A stretch of DNA of 43,122 bases, from positions 1 through 43,122 of the forward strand of contig JAUIIM010000008.1 in assembly GCA_030431785.1 (NCBI GenBank). The letters run 5' to 3'. The stretch comes from Acidimicrobiia bacterium. Its GTDB lineage: Bacteria > Actinomycetota > Acidimicrobiia > Spongiisociales > UBA5794. Below the pieces are notes generated by a model. That model was not told the DNA's origin, did no database searches, and saw nothing but the letters and a program-made list of their open reading frames with translations. The position numbers and the translations under genes were made by a program. Below, in pieces: positions 15,882 to 24,424 of this stretch (positions within the stretch are counted from its first letter, which is position 1; every line of letters starts with the position of its first letter).

Positions 15882-18405
15882 TCGCCCTCGGGACCCTCGC
15901 TACGACCTCGACCACATAGTCGTGCCCAGCGGCCCCTTGACCGAACGGTTCCAGCGGCGCGGCGGTGGTGGCGGGGGGCATAGGCGATACCAGATTCCGA
16001 GTCGCGGTGCACACGCTGACGCATTGCGCGAACAACTCGAGGAGACAGTCGATTCCGCAGATCAGCTCAGACAAGCCTGGGTAGATGACCTCAGGTCGCA
16101 GGGCCTAGTGCTTCGGGTAGAAGGCTGGCCCGACGGCTTCGAGCTAGCCATCGAGAGCCTCGACCTCCGTAGATCCGGAATCGAGCTTCTCACAGTCTCG
16201 TCCGAGAATGTCGAAGTCAACCGCCCGGAAGTCGCAACGGTCTATGTTCCGGATAACAAGGTTCACCTCTTCTTCGGACGTCTCGATCGGTACGCGAACG
16301 AAGACACGGCTTCGGGCCGTCCGAGACATGAAGCACTGGTAGCGAACATACGGTCTCTCCAACTCGCCACACTTGATCAGCTGTGGACCGACTACATGCC
16401 ATTCCCAGACGATGGGGAACCGCTTTGGTGGGAGGTGTGGCTTCGCCGTACCGGCGACGAGTTGACGACCCTCGGCCGAATCGCCGAGAGGAACCAGTGG
16501 CCGACGGTCGAAACATCGCTAGATTTCCCGGACCGGACTGTCACCGCCGTCCACACCACAGCTGAGTCGCTTGGCCAAGCCCTCGGGTCGAGTCTGCCGA
16601 TTGCTGAAGTCCGGCGTGCCAGGCTGGTTCAGAGCCCCGCAGAACTAGATCTCGATACCCAGCGAGAGTGGGTCGAGGACCTCGCAGGCCGGATTCAGCC
16701 AGCCCCCGCAGATGCACCAGTTGTATGTTTGCTCGACACCGGCGTCTACCGCCACTCCTTGTTCCAGGGAGCTCTCAACCCCGCCGATATCCATTACGTC
16801 GTCGGCGCCGACGGTGTGGACCAGAACGGCCACGGCACCGAGATGTCGGGATTGGCCCTGTTCGGTGACCTAACCGACGTCCTTACGGCTCCAGGCCAGC
16901 TCGCTCTGGATCATCGACTCGAGTCGGTCAAAGTTCTGCCGGACAGAGATCAGAACCCTCAAGACATGTATGGAACGGTGACCGCCTCGGGCGCGGCTAG
17001 GGCAGAAATAGTCGCGCCTCATCGGAGGCGCGTGTTTCTTATGGCGAACAGCGATCATGACTCCGAAACCGATGGCCGACCGACGCTCTGGTCTGCGACC
17101 ATTGATGCACTCTCGTTCGGCACCGACGTGGCGCGCGTGGATGATGGGCTCGAACTTCTGTCCCATCCTGACCCAGCTTCGAGCCGTCTCTTCATCGTTG
17201 CCGCCGGGAATGTCCGGGATGCGCTGCATCCCGACTACCTCGATGATTGCGACACCTCGCCTGTCGAAGATCCGGGGCAAGCCTTCAATGCATTGACCGT
17301 GGGGGCCTTCACAGAAATGGACGGCGTACCGGCCAGCCAGGACTTCACTGGCTACCGCCCGCTTGCTCCGCCGGGAGATCTATCGCCCTACAGCAGGACT
17401 TCACTTACCTTTTCGAGAGTCTGGCCCGTCAAGCCTGACATCGTCATGGAAGGCGGAAACGCGTTGGTGTCACCCGACGACGCCTTCATAGGCTCGCACG
17501 AGGTAGTTATGCTCACGACCACGTCGAGGCGCGAGCCGGAGGGTCGGCCCCTCGCTTCAATACAAGCCACAAGCGCAGCTGCTGCGCAGGCGGCAAGGCT
17601 TGCTGCCGTCGCTTCTAGCCGGTACCCGGATCTGTGGCCTGAGACACTGAGAGGCCTACTCGTTCACTCCGCAGAGTGGACTGAGCCGATGCGCGCTGCG
17701 GTCGACGCTGCACCAACGAAGGCACAGAAGCTACGACTCCTGCGGCGATATGGTTTCGGCGTTCCCACACTGGACAGAGTGCTTCGGAGTGCTTCAAGCG
17801 CCGTGACGCTCGTGACCCAAGCAGACATTCTGCCGTTTGACCAAGAGCAAGACCCGAACTCGGCGAGGCTGCGTGAGATGCATCTCCACGATCTTCCGTG
17901 GCCCCGCGAGCAGTTGCTCGACCTCGGAGACATTGACGTGAGAATGCGCGTCACGCTGAGCTATTTCATTGAACCGAATCCGTCGAGCCGCGGTTGGCGA
18001 GGCAGGTACGTATATCCATCCCACGGCCTGCGGTTCGACATTCGTAGGCCCGGTGAGACCACGCAGGAGTTTCGACTTCGATTGAACCGGGCCGCGGAAA
18101 CAGAGGAGGGGCAGACGCAACGAGGTGCGGCACCTGCGCCGGATTGGACTCTGGGATCGCAGCAGCGGGACAGGGGCTCGCTCCACGCGGACCTCTGGCG
18201 GGGCACGGCTGCCGAATTGGCCGACTCTGGAGTGCTGGGCGTGTATCCGGTCGGAGGATGGTGGAAGAACAACAACAGGCGGGACCGGAATGAGATCCCG
18301 GTGCGATATGGGTTACTCGTGTCACTCTTCACGCCGGAGACCTACATCGATCTCTATACGCCGATCGCCGCCCAGATTGGGATTCCGATCGAGATCGAGA
18401 CCTAG
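15874..18405 (+). CDS. ietS: Subtilisin-like (S8) serine protease, IetS-like
   Basis: 843 residues with no signal peptide, hence probably cytoplasmic. The catalytic triad is intact: Asp288 in VCLLDTGV, His320 in GHGTEMSG, and Ser567 in ATSAAAAQAA. The oxyanion Asn446 lies in FIVAAGN. The N-terminal about 270 residues are not a standard propeptide, and the about 270 C-terminal residues form an extra, beta-rich region ending with YTPIAAQIGIPIEIET. The gene overlaps the AAA ATPase gene. In the described IetAS pair the protease is the harmful component, kept in check by the ATPase; whether phage infection triggers it here is inference. It ends 35 nt before the right copy of the 40-bp repeat. Confidence 0.87.
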   Translation: MADRPRDPRYDLDHIVVPSGPLTERFQRRGGGGGGHRRYQIPSRGAHADALREQLEETVDSADQLRQAWVDDLRSQGLVLRVEGWPDGFELAIESLDLRRSGIELLTVSSENVEVNRPEVATVYVPDNKVHLFFGRLDRYANEDTASGRPRHEALVANIRSLQLATLDQLWTDYMPFPDDGEPLWWEVWLRRTGDELTTLGRIAERNQWPTVETSLDFPDRTVTAVHTTAESLGQALGSSLPIAEVRRARLVQSPAELDLDTQREWVEDLAGRIQPAPADAPVVCLLDTGVYRHSLFQGALNPADIHYVVGADGVDQNGHGTEMSGLALFGDLTDVLTAPGQLALDHRLESVKVLPDRDQNPQDMYGTVTASGAARAEIVAPHRRRVFLMANSDHDSETDGRPTLWSATIDALSFGTDVARVDDGLELLSHPDPASSRLFIVAAGNVRDALHPDYLDDCDTSPVEDPGQAFNALTVGAFTEMDGVPASQDFTGYRPLAPPGDLSPYSRTSLTFSRVWPVKPDIVMEGGNALVSPDDAFIGSHEVVMLTTTSRREPEGRPLASIQATSAAAAQAARLAAVASSRYPDLWPETLRGLLVHSAEWTEPMRAAVDAAPTKAQKLRLLRRYGFGVPTLDRVLRSASSAVTLVTQADILPFDQEQDPNSARLREMHLHDLPWPREQLLDLGDIDVRMRVTLSYFIEPNPSSRGWRGRYVYPSHGLRFDIRRPGETTQEFRLRLNRAAETEEGQTQRGAAPAPDWTLGSQQRDRGSLHADLWRGTAAELADSGVLGVYPVGGWWKNNNRRDRNEIPVRYGLLVSLFTPETYIDLYTPIAAQIGIPIEIET

Positions 18406-18440
18406 TCCTTCAAGTGGTTCGTTGCTGAGGTACAGGCCCG

Positions 18441-18480
18441 TTTGTCATCAAGTTGATCAACGGTGGGCTCTCGCCGTAGG
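18441..18480 (+). repeat. 40-bp direct repeat, right copy (putative att site)
   Basis: It matches 14428-14467 except for one base and encodes the same last 12 residues and stop as the small membrane ORF, but without the gene's 5' part. Backbone sequence resumes immediately after it. Confidence 0.8.
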
Positions 18481-18488
18481 CGGGAACA

Positions 18489-18532
18489 TCTAACCCACGT
18501 TTAGCCCTCGGCGGATGTGCGCCTAACGGGAC
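18489..18532 (+). promoter_or_regulatory. Putative response-regulator box (11-bp direct repeats)
   Basis: Adjacent 11-mers TCTAACCCACG (18489-18499) and TTTAGCCCTCG (18500-18510) are followed two helical turns later by CCTAACGGGAC (18522-18532). The same spacing and consensus occur before 21392, next to the response-regulator gene. OmpR/PhoB-family regulators bind such 11-bp direct repeats. Confidence 0.5.
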
Positions 18533-18571
18533 CTTCGGCACCATGTCGAAGACCCGATACAAGGAGCACAC

Positions 18572-19210
18572 ATGAACCGGAAGACCTTCCTGCTCAGCCT
18601 GGTGGCGATCGCATTGTTCGCCTCCATCGGCGTGGCAGTCGCCAGCAACGTCACCAGTGACGCATCGCTGTCGGCAGATGCACAAGCAGAAGCTTCGACC
18701 ACGACCCGGCTTGACGTCGATGCATCCGTCGATGTCGACGCATCGGCATCGGCTGACGTGACCTCGTCGTCGACCTCGACATCGACGACCAGTGGCGACG
18801 TCTCCACCACCAGCACCAGCATGCCGGACGCCCCGACCACCACCGTTCCGGCAAGTGACGGCACGCACGTCATCAACGTGAACGGTGCCGGCACCGTGAC
18901 CGTCGCCGTCAACGCAGGGAACCTCGTCCTCGTCAGCACGGACTTCTCCGCCGAGTGGACCATCACCGCCCTCGAACAGGACGGCGAAGAGATCGAGATC
19001 ACCCTCAACGACGGATCGAGCGAGATCGAGGTCGAGATCGAACTCGACGACGGTGTTCTCGAGTGGGACGTCGATGTCGAAGCCGGTCTCAGCATCAGCA
19101 TCGGACTCGGTGACGACGACGATGACGACTCCGATGATGACGATGACTCGGACGATTCCGATGACGACGACTCGGATGATGACGATGATGACGATGGGGA
19201 TGACGACTGA
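18572..19210 (+). CDS. Exported acidic protein with Ser/Thr linkers and Asp-rich tail
   Basis: A 212-residue product from ATG 18572, with AAGGAG 5 nt upstream. Residues 1-24 form a signal peptide (MNRKTFLLSLVAIALFASIG then VAVAS). A Ser/Thr/Ala/Asp region follows, then a compact beta-rich domain at about 95-175 with alternating acidic and hydrophobic residues (IEVEIELDDG), and a C-terminal tail of about 30 residues made almost only of Asp and Ser. The tail suggests binding of calcium or another cation, or electrostatic interaction with the envelope. No family is recognised. It converges on the histidine kinase gene, and upstream 11-bp repeats suggest control by that two-component system. Confidence 0.8.
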   Translation: MNRKTFLLSLVAIALFASIGVAVASNVTSDASLSADAQAEASTTTRLDVDASVDVDASASADVTSSSTSTSTTSGDVSTTSTSMPDAPTTTVPASDGTHVINVNGAGTVTVAVNAGNLVLVSTDFSAEWTITALEQDGEEIEITLNDGSSEIEVEIELDDGVLEWDVDVEAGLSISIGLGDDDDDDSDDDDDSDDSDDDDSDDDDDDDGDDD

Positions 19211-19234
19211 CGTCACCCACCGAACCGAACCACA

Positions 19235-19264
19235 CGATGGGGTGGCCCCCGGGCCGCCCCATCG
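19235..19264. terminator. Bidirectional hairpin between convergent genes
   Basis: CGATGGGG-T-GGCCC pairs with GGGCC-G-CCCCATCG around a 4-nt C/G centre, giving about 13 base pairs plus a G-U wobble. It is placed between the stop of the acidic protein gene (19210) and the stop of the kinase gene (19280), which fits a shared terminator. Confidence 0.65.
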
Positions 19265-19279
19265 TCGCGTTCGGGACCG

Positions 19280-20569
19280 TTAGGCGTCGGAAGCGAGCGG
19301 GATCGACACCGCCACCGAGGCACCGCCGTCGGGTCCCGATCCGAGATGCATCGTGCCCCCGCAGCTCTCGGCGAGCCGGCGGGCGATCGCAAGGCCAAGC
19401 CCGGTCGACCCCGCCCCCGACTCCCCTCTGCCGGTGACATCGATATCAGCAGGAAAGCCCGGACCGTCATCCGTGACGGTGAGCACCACCGTGTCACCGC
19501 TCACCCGCGCATCGACGGCAACGTCCGTCCCGGGTGGTGTGTGGGCAAACACGTTGCCGATCAACGCATCGAACGTCGCGGCGAGATCGGTATCGGACGC
19601 AGCAACGACGGCAGACCCGTCCGCCACCTCGACGGCCATCGTGCGGTCCTCGTCAGCGGCGAGCGGCTCCCAGAACGCACTGCGATCGGCGACCACGGCC
19701 AACAGATCGGCATACCCGCTCACCGTTCTCCGGTCGACCCTGCGGGCCTCGTCGATGATGCGGTTCACCACCCGTTGCAGTTCGTCGAGCTGATCGAGGA
19801 TCTGGGTCCGGACCTCACCGTCCGGGACGGATTCGGCGGCCAGCCGAGCGGCGGTCAACGGCGTACGCAGCCGATGGGCGAGATCCGCCACGTCCTCACG
19901 TTCGCTGCGCAACAGGTCGTCAACCTGGGTCGCCAACTGGTTGAACGCCTTGCCGACTTCGGAGATCTCCGGGGGACCGGACGGTTCCACCCGCACGTCG
20001 AGGTCTCCGGCACCGAGCTTGCCGGCGGCGACCTGGAGATCACGGACCGGCGTGACAACGGACGTCCCAAGCCGGTCGGCGACCAGGACCGCAATGAGCA
20101 CGAGCGCGACCCCGACTGCAACGAGCATCACCCAGGTGCGAACGACACCGGCACGCATCGCATCCCCGTCGGTGACGGCACGCACCACGATGGTGCCGCT
20201 CGAAGTGACGACCGGGACGTAGACCGCCTCACCACCGTCGATCGGTGCACGGAAGGACGCACCGGCCAATGCGGGAGCGATGTCTTCGTTGGGGGTGAGC
20301 GCAGCACCCCACACCGTCCCATCGGCCTCGATGATCGACATCTCACGCCCGGCAAACTGCGGATCCTCCACCAGTTCGGTGAACGTGAACCCACCGGCAT
20401 CGGACGGCACGAACAACGCGAGCCGTGCCACCTGTTCTGCGTCACGTTCGGCGGCTACCCGTTCACGGTCGGCGGCGAGGTCACCGGTGAGGATGGCGAG
20501 GGGGACGAGGAAGGCGATCGCCACCATCGAGGTGATCGCAACCGCAACGGCGATGAGTCTGCGTCTCAT
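19280..20569 (-). CDS. Sensor histidine kinase (OmpR/EnvZ-type two-component system)
   Basis: 429 residues. Transmembrane helices lie at about 5-28 and 143-165 and bound an extracytoplasmic sensor of about 110 residues. A HAMP linker follows at about 165-218. The H box is DVADLAHRLRTPL with phospho-acceptor His232. The ATP-binding domain has an N box at Asn339 (ALIGNVFAHT), G1 DDGPGF (367-372) and G2 GSTGLGLAI. The protein should autophosphorylate at His232 and pass the phosphate to the response regulator encoded just upstream (gap 24 nt, same strand). The signal is unknown; the neighbouring exported proteins suggest envelope monitoring. Confidence 0.93.
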   Translation of the reverse strand: MRRRLIAVAVAITSMVAIAFLVPLAILTGDLAADRERVAAERDAEQVARLALFVPSDAGGFTFTELVEDPQFAGREMSIIEADGTVWGAALTPNEDIAPALAGASFRAPIDGGEAVYVPVVTSSGTIVVRAVTDGDAMRAGVVRTWVMLVAVGVALVLIAVLVADRLGTSVVTPVRDLQVAAGKLGAGDLDVRVEPSGPPEISEVGKAFNQLATQVDDLLRSEREDVADLAHRLRTPLTAARLAAESVPDGEVRTQILDQLDELQRVVNRIIDEARRVDRRTVSGYADLLAVVADRSAFWEPLAADEDRTMAVEVADGSAVVAASDTDLAATFDALIGNVFAHTPPGTDVAVDARVSGDTVVLTVTDDGPGFPADIDVTGRGESGAGSTGLGLAIARRLAESCGGTMHLGSGPDGGASVAVSIPLASDA

Positions 20570-20593
20570 CGTCGCCCGCTCATCGGGACCGGC

Positions 20594-21280
20594 TCATGAG
20601 GCGGTCGGGTCGTCGAGGCGGACTCCGGCACCACGCCGTGTGTGGATGTAGCGAGGTTCGGCTGCCGACTCCCCCAGCTTGCGACGCAGCCACGACAGGT
20701 GCACGTCGACGGTCTTGTCCGCACCGCCGTATGGCTGACGCCACACTTCGGCGAGGAGCTCCCGCTTGCTGACCATCGTCCCCGGCCGGCCACACAGGTA
20801 CGCCAACAGTTCATATTCCTTGAGGGTGAGGTCGAGTCGTTCCCCGTCGAGGTACGCCTCCTTGGCTGCCGTGTCCACCTCGATGCCACCGACCGTGATC
20901 CGCTCGGGAGCCGCATCGTCCCCGACCCGGCGCAACAGGGCGCGGATGCGGGCTTCGAGATGCTGTGCGGAGAACGGTTTCGTCACGTAGTCGTCGGCAC
21001 CGGCGTTGAGGAGCGCCACGGTGGTCCGTTCGTCGTCCTGGGCGGTGGCGACGATCACGGGTGTGTCACCGAGGCCACGGATCATCTTCAACACGTCAGC
21101 ACCTTCGATGTCCGGGAGTCCGAGGTCCAAGATGATGACATCCCAGTCGGTGCCGGTGTAGCGCTCGATGCCAGCCATGCCGGTCCCGGCTGCATCGACA
21201 TCGAACCCGGCATCGGAGAGGTGGCCAACGAGCTGTTGGCGGATGGCGGGTTCGTCTTCGATGATCAACACGGACGGCAT
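20594..21280 (-). CDS. Response regulator, OmpR/PhoB family
   Basis: 228 residues from ATG 21280; a far longer in-frame extension upstream to 21988 reads only the antisense of two other genes. The receiver domain has the acidic pair Glu8/Asp9, phospho-acceptor Asp52 in IILDLGLPD, and Lys101 in DDYVTKPFSA. The C-terminal winged helix (about 135-225) contains LTLKEYELLAYLCGRPG and the recognition-helix region TVDVHLSWLRRKLG, typical of OmpR-type DNA-binding domains. It is the first gene of the two-gene operon with the kinase and is divergent from the exported-protein gene at 21392. The shared 111-nt spacer holds the 11-bp repeats that may be its own binding site. Confidence 0.93.
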   Translation of the reverse strand: MPSVLIIEDEPAIRQQLVGHLSDAGFDVDAAGTGMAGIERYTGTDWDVIILDLGLPDIEGADVLKMIRGLGDTPVIVATAQDDERTTVALLNAGADDYVTKPFSAQHLEARIRALLRRVGDDAAPERITVGGIEVDTAAKEAYLDGERLDLTLKEYELLAYLCGRPGTMVSKRELLAEVWRQPYGGADKTVDVHLSWLRRKLGESAAEPRYIHTRRGAGVRLDDPTAS

Positions 21281-21330
21281 GGGGGCACGATAGGACGGAC
21301 CGGCCCGCCACCCTGGCCCATTGCGACACG

Positions 21331-21363
21331 TTTGAGCCTCCTTTAACCCGCCGTTAGCGCAGT
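21331..21363. promoter_or_regulatory. Putative response-regulator box in divergent spacer
   Basis: Three consecutive 11-mers start at 21331, 21342 and 21353: TTTGAGCCTCC, TTTAACCCGCC and GTTAGCGCAGT. They share the TTTARCCC-like core with the repeats at 18489-18510. They lie between the response-regulator gene and the exported-protein gene at 21392, suiting autoregulation plus target control. Confidence 0.5.
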
Positions 21364-21391
21364 TGCGGGCGATCCGTCCGATACTGCCGTC

Positions 21392-21910
21392 ATGCCGAAA
21401 CAAGTCCTCTACGTCGGTGCCTGGCTGGGCGCCACGCTCGTCGCTGTGCTCATCGCGTCCGCAGCGGTCGGGACCGTGCGCTCGGAGTCCGAGCAGCCGG
21501 GCGCAACCAGCCCGTACTTCGCCCCGACCACCATCGCGTCGGGTATCACGACCTCGACGACGGCCGCACCGCCGTCGTCTACCACGACCACAACAGCACC
21601 ACCGTCGTCCACCTCGACATCGACCACCACGACGACCACACCGAGTTCGTCGAGTACCTCGTCGACCACGACCACGACGGTCGCCGGGATCCCGAGGACC
21701 TACAGCCTCGACGGTGGCACGGTGACCATCCTCGCCACCAACCCGTTCGTCACGTTGATCGGTGCCGTCCCGAATGCAGGCTTCACCGTCGACGTCGAGG
21801 AGGCGGGCCCGACACGGGTGAAGGTCGAGTTCGAGTCCGAGAGCCACGAGTCCGAGTTCGATGCCTATTGGAGCAACGGCGAACTCATCGTCGACATCGA
21901 CGAGGACTGA
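21392..21910 (+). CDS. Membrane-anchored/exported protein with Ser/Thr linker
   Basis: 172 residues. Residues 1-28 are a hydrophobic export or anchor segment (VLYVGAWLGATLVAVLIASA). Residues about 48-97 are a low-complexity Thr/Ser/Pro linker, and about 100-172 form a small beta-rich domain ending in acidic residues (VDIDED). The overall plan matches the product of 18572, with the domain exposed outside the membrane. No family is recognised. It is divergent from the response-regulator gene and shares the candidate 11-bp box with it, so it may be a sensor accessory or regulon member. Confidence 0.75.
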   Translation: MPKQVLYVGAWLGATLVAVLIASAAVGTVRSESEQPGATSPYFAPTTIASGITTSTTAAPPSSTTTTTAPPSSTSTSTTTTTTPSSSSTSSTTTTTVAGIPRTYSLDGGTVTILATNPFVTLIGAVPNAGFTVDVEEAGPTRVKVEFESESHESEFDAYWSNGELIVDIDED

Positions 21911-21982
21911 CCGACGTCGTTCTGAGTCGAAGCCGACGGTCCCGATGCGTACGATGGGGCCAGCCGCTTCGAAAGGACGCTC

Positions 21983-22573
21983 ATGCAACGCTGGATCGGA
22001 CCCGCATTGGTGGGCGTCGGAGTGATTCTGGTGATCGTCGGGTTCGTTGCCGGTGGTGGGGACGACACATCCGCCGACGACACAACGACCACCCTCGCTG
22101 CCACGTCAACGGTGGTCGAGACGACGACCACCGTGTCCGAGACCACCACGACCGCAGCCGCCACCACTTCGACCGCCTCTGACTCCACGACGACGACTGC
22201 ACCGGCTACCACAACGACCACCCAAGCAGAGGAGACGGTCGAGGAGTTCGTGGAGGACTTCTCGGCCGCCCTCGATGCCGGCGACCGGGACTTCGTTGCG
22301 AACCGGCTCCATCCGGTGGTCTACGACGGGTGGGGTGAGGACCTGTGCAACGCCTGGATCGACCGCGAGATCATGACCCTTTCCGACTACACCCTCATCG
22401 CGGTCACGTCAGGCCCGGCGGACGCAACGGTCGACACACCGAACGGAACGATGTCCGTCGCCGACATGTACGAGGCGGATGTCAGCTTCACGTTCGAGGG
22501 CCAGTCCTTCGACTCAGGAGGAACGTACGCCCCGATCGACGGTGTGATGTACTGGCTGGGGCAATGCCGGTGA
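21983..22573 (+). CDS. Membrane-anchored protein with Thr-rich linker and NTF2-like domain
   Basis: 196 residues; AAAGGA precedes ATG 21983. One N-terminal membrane segment (PALVGVGVILVIVGFVAGGG) is followed by a long Thr/Ser/Ala linker (about 28-85). The globular domain (about 88-196) begins ETVEEFVEDFSAALDAGDRDF, resembling the start of SnoaL/NTF2-like folds, and ends near MYWLGQCR with a terminal Cys that could pair with the Cys of EDLCNAW. It follows the previous exported-protein gene by 72 nt on the same strand. Role unknown. Confidence 0.75.
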   Translation: MQRWIGPALVGVGVILVIVGFVAGGGDDTSADDTTTTLAATSTVVETTTTVSETTTTAAATTSTASDSTTTTAPATTTTTQAEETVEEFVEDFSAALDAGDRDFVANRLHPVVYDGWGEDLCNAWIDREIMTLSDYTLIAVTSGPADATVDTPNGTMSVADMYEADVSFTFEGQSFDSGGTYAPIDGVMYWLGQCR

Positions 22574-22588
22574 CCGACCTTCGGTCGG
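22574..22588 (+). terminator. Hairpin directly after the stop codon
   Basis: CCGACC, loop TTC, GGTCGG: a 6-bp perfect stem starting right after TGA 22571-22573. There is no T-run, so termination efficiency is uncertain. Confidence 0.4.
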
Positions 22589-22596
22589 CGTACAAC

Positions 22597-22614
22597 GTAC
22601 TGAGTACTCAGTAC
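22597..22614. repeat. 18-bp perfect palindrome, copy 1
   Basis: GTACTGAGTACTCAGTAC is fully self-complementary. The identical sequence occurs at 34887-34904, also in a spacer just after hairpins. It could be a protein-binding site or a REP-like element. Confidence 0.7.
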
Positions 22615-22662
22615 ACGGCGGGAGGTCGAATCTGTCATAGACGCCCGCGATACTCATAGGCA

Positions 22663-22998
22663 ATGTTGGAATACGAGTTCGATTACCACGCTGACTTCGT
22701 GCATGTGTTGCTCAAGGAGTTCGAGGACCCCGCAATACGGTGCCACGCCAGGGATGGGATACCACGGTGCGGGTGCCCGCGGAGCCGTGCCGACGTCGAA
22801 CCCGTCGGTGTGCACTGTGGAGCGGTCATGACCGAGTACGTCTACGGGTATCCCGGGTTCCGCAACCACTCGACACTCGTACGTCCGGTCGCCTGGATGC
22901 GCTCGAGTGCCGTTTCCGGGAAGGAAACGAAGTGGTTCTGTCCCAAGTGTCAGTGCTGCATGTCGATCGAGGCGGCCGAAGCGAGCCAGCGTCCCTGA
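22663..22998 (+). CDS. Doubtful small cysteine-rich ORF
   Basis: A possible 111-residue product from ATG 22663. Third positions are GC-rich at the start (MLEYEFDYHADFVHVLLKEF), and a C-P-K-C-Q-C-C cluster near the end resembles a zinc knuckle. The ribosome site is weak and the middle part (CHARDGIPRCGCPRSRA) reads poorly, so it may be a remnant. The surrounding 22574-23187 spacer otherwise holds a hairpin and the palindrome; nothing else was seen. Confidence 0.3.
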   Translation: MLEYEFDYHADFVHVLLKEFEDPAIRCHARDGIPRCGCPRSRADVEPVGVHCGAVMTEYVYGYPGFRNHSTLVRPVAWMRSSAVSGKETKWFCPKCQCCMSIEAAEASQRP

Positions 22999-23187
22999 CG
23001 CAGATCGCGGACCGCTTCGCTCGTCGTGCGGTGCCGCCGGTTCCCGCAACGGTGCCCACCTCCGTCAGATGACCGTCCCGGTACGGCAGCGAGCATGGCG
23101 AGCCACCCCTCGCCGGAGTCACCCTTCAAGAATTGTCACACTCGTGTCCGATAGTGGAAGAGTCCGCGAGAAAGGGATCGAAGCAGC

Positions 23188-24405
23188 ATGATGCTCTTCC
23201 CACCGACACAGAACACACCCGTCGACTTTCCCACGACGTACAACGACATGGGCGACGCCCGACCGGTCTTGATCGACACGGAGGAGTACGGCTACGGGAC
23301 AGCCACCCAGACGGACCTCGGCCCCGGCTGGGTATTGCCATTCGACACGCCGATGGTACTGCGCATCCCCTACCTCAAGTACGGGATGCTGGAGGACATC
23401 CTGCGTGCCGACACGATCAACGCCATCTCGACCGTGCACGTCGTCGACGGCGACGGATTCCACCAGCGCGATGCCGAGGCGATCAACGAGTCCGCAGTGC
23501 ACACGTTGATCGTCGGCCAACCCCGAAAGACCTACGACGGATGGCGCACGCCGAAACCCATCGAGCTGACCGGGGCGTTCGACGCCCTCCGGGACCTGTA
23601 CGACCTCAAGCTCTTCTACGCCCCACGCGCCATCGCCAGCCTCGAGGAACTCGCAGACGACGCAGCATGGAATCTCACCATCGCCGGCTACCCGCTCCCA
23701 AGAATGGCACCGCCGTATTGGGTTCGTGGTATCACAGTGCTCGACATCCGACTGCCCAAAGAGATCTATCGCGTGCGCCGCCTGTATCCCCGGGACATCT
23801 TGCGGATCAACCACACGGACCTCCGAAGAGACGCCATGGACTGCATGTCGAAACACTGGGACCTCACCCACGTCGACCTCAGCTACAACCGCAAACTCGT
23901 ACCCAAGCTCAGCTATCTGACGGAACGAGTGACCGAGCTCCGACTCAACGGCGTTCGGTGCCGGCGACAGTTCCGAAGGCTGGCACCGAACCCGAACCTG
24001 AAGGTGCTCGAAGTCGAACGGTCGGAGACGACCGACGCTGATCTCAAGCACATCGCGCACCAGACCGGACTGAAGCACCTCAACCTGAACCGCACCTGGG
24101 TGACCGACCGAGGGATCCGGAACCTCGCACCACACCTGCCGGGACTCCAGCGGATCGACCTGAGGAACCGACGCCACTCGGCGCAACTGATCCGCGACCT
24201 GCCCGAGCTCTTCCCGAACCTGACGCACGTCGGGGCGCTCGGTGCCCACCTCGACCACACGACGATCGATGCCCTGGCCGAGGCGGGGATCACCGGATTG
24301 ACCATGGAGGGCGGCGACTACGCCTACGGCGCAGACACCGTCGGGTTCGTTCAGATGGCGGCCCGCATTGGACGACGCCGGAATCGATACAGCCGGCGAT
24401 CCTGA
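23188..24405 (+). CDS. Leucine-rich-repeat protein, cytoplasmic
   Basis: 405 residues without a signal peptide or membrane helix. The C-terminal half contains irregular LRR units of the LxxLxLxxN type: LTHVDLSYNRKL, VTELRLNGVRC, LKVLEVERSETTDADLKHI, LKHLNLNRTWVTDRGIRNL and LQRIDLRN. The N-terminal 200 residues are not assigned. LRR domains usually make protein contacts; no enzyme domain is visible. It runs convergently with the lipoprotein gene, 19 nt apart, and is preceded by a long spacer with unclear content. ATG 23188 is followed by a second ATG at 23191; either could be used. Confidence 0.75.
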   Translation: MMLFPPTQNTPVDFPTTYNDMGDARPVLIDTEEYGYGTATQTDLGPGWVLPFDTPMVLRIPYLKYGMLEDILRADTINAISTVHVVDGDGFHQRDAEAINESAVHTLIVGQPRKTYDGWRTPKPIELTGAFDALRDLYDLKLFYAPRAIASLEELADDAAWNLTIAGYPLPRMAPPYWVRGITVLDIRLPKEIYRVRRLYPRDILRINHTDLRRDAMDCMSKHWDLTHVDLSYNRKLVPKLSYLTERVTELRLNGVRCRRQFRRLAPNPNLKVLEVERSETTDADLKHIAHQTGLKHLNLNRTWVTDRGIRNLAPHLPGLQRIDLRNRRHSAQLIRDLPELFPNLTHVGALGAHLDHTTIDALAEAGITGLTMEGGDYAYGADTVGFVQMAARIGRRRNRYSRRS

Positions 24406-24424
24406 CGTCCGGCACATTGAGGCC

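Larger units (their letters stand above)
14467..18440 (+). mobile_element. Candidate integrated cassette carrying the IetAS pair
   Basis: About 4 kb between the two 40-bp direct repeats. It holds only the AAA ATPase, the subtilase and a non-coding leader. Leaving an intact gene end at one side and a duplicate of that end at the other is the usual signature of site-specific integration into a gene 3' end. No integrase or transposase is present, so the element would be mobilised in trans or is a remnant. Confidence 0.5.

Noticed and set aside
3235..18440. Prophage or integrative element with integrase
   Set aside because: No integrase, transposase, structural phage or conjugation gene was found, so only a passive island or remnant is supported.
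18441..18480. tRNA gene 3' end as attachment site
   Set aside because: The repeat encodes the end of a small protein ORF and has no tRNA features; no tRNA gene was seen in the window.
20594..21988. Longer response-regulator start (464 residues)
   Set aside because: The extra N-terminus is antisense to the Thr-rich exported-protein gene and is Arg/Gly-rich; ATG 21280 starts exactly at the receiver domain.
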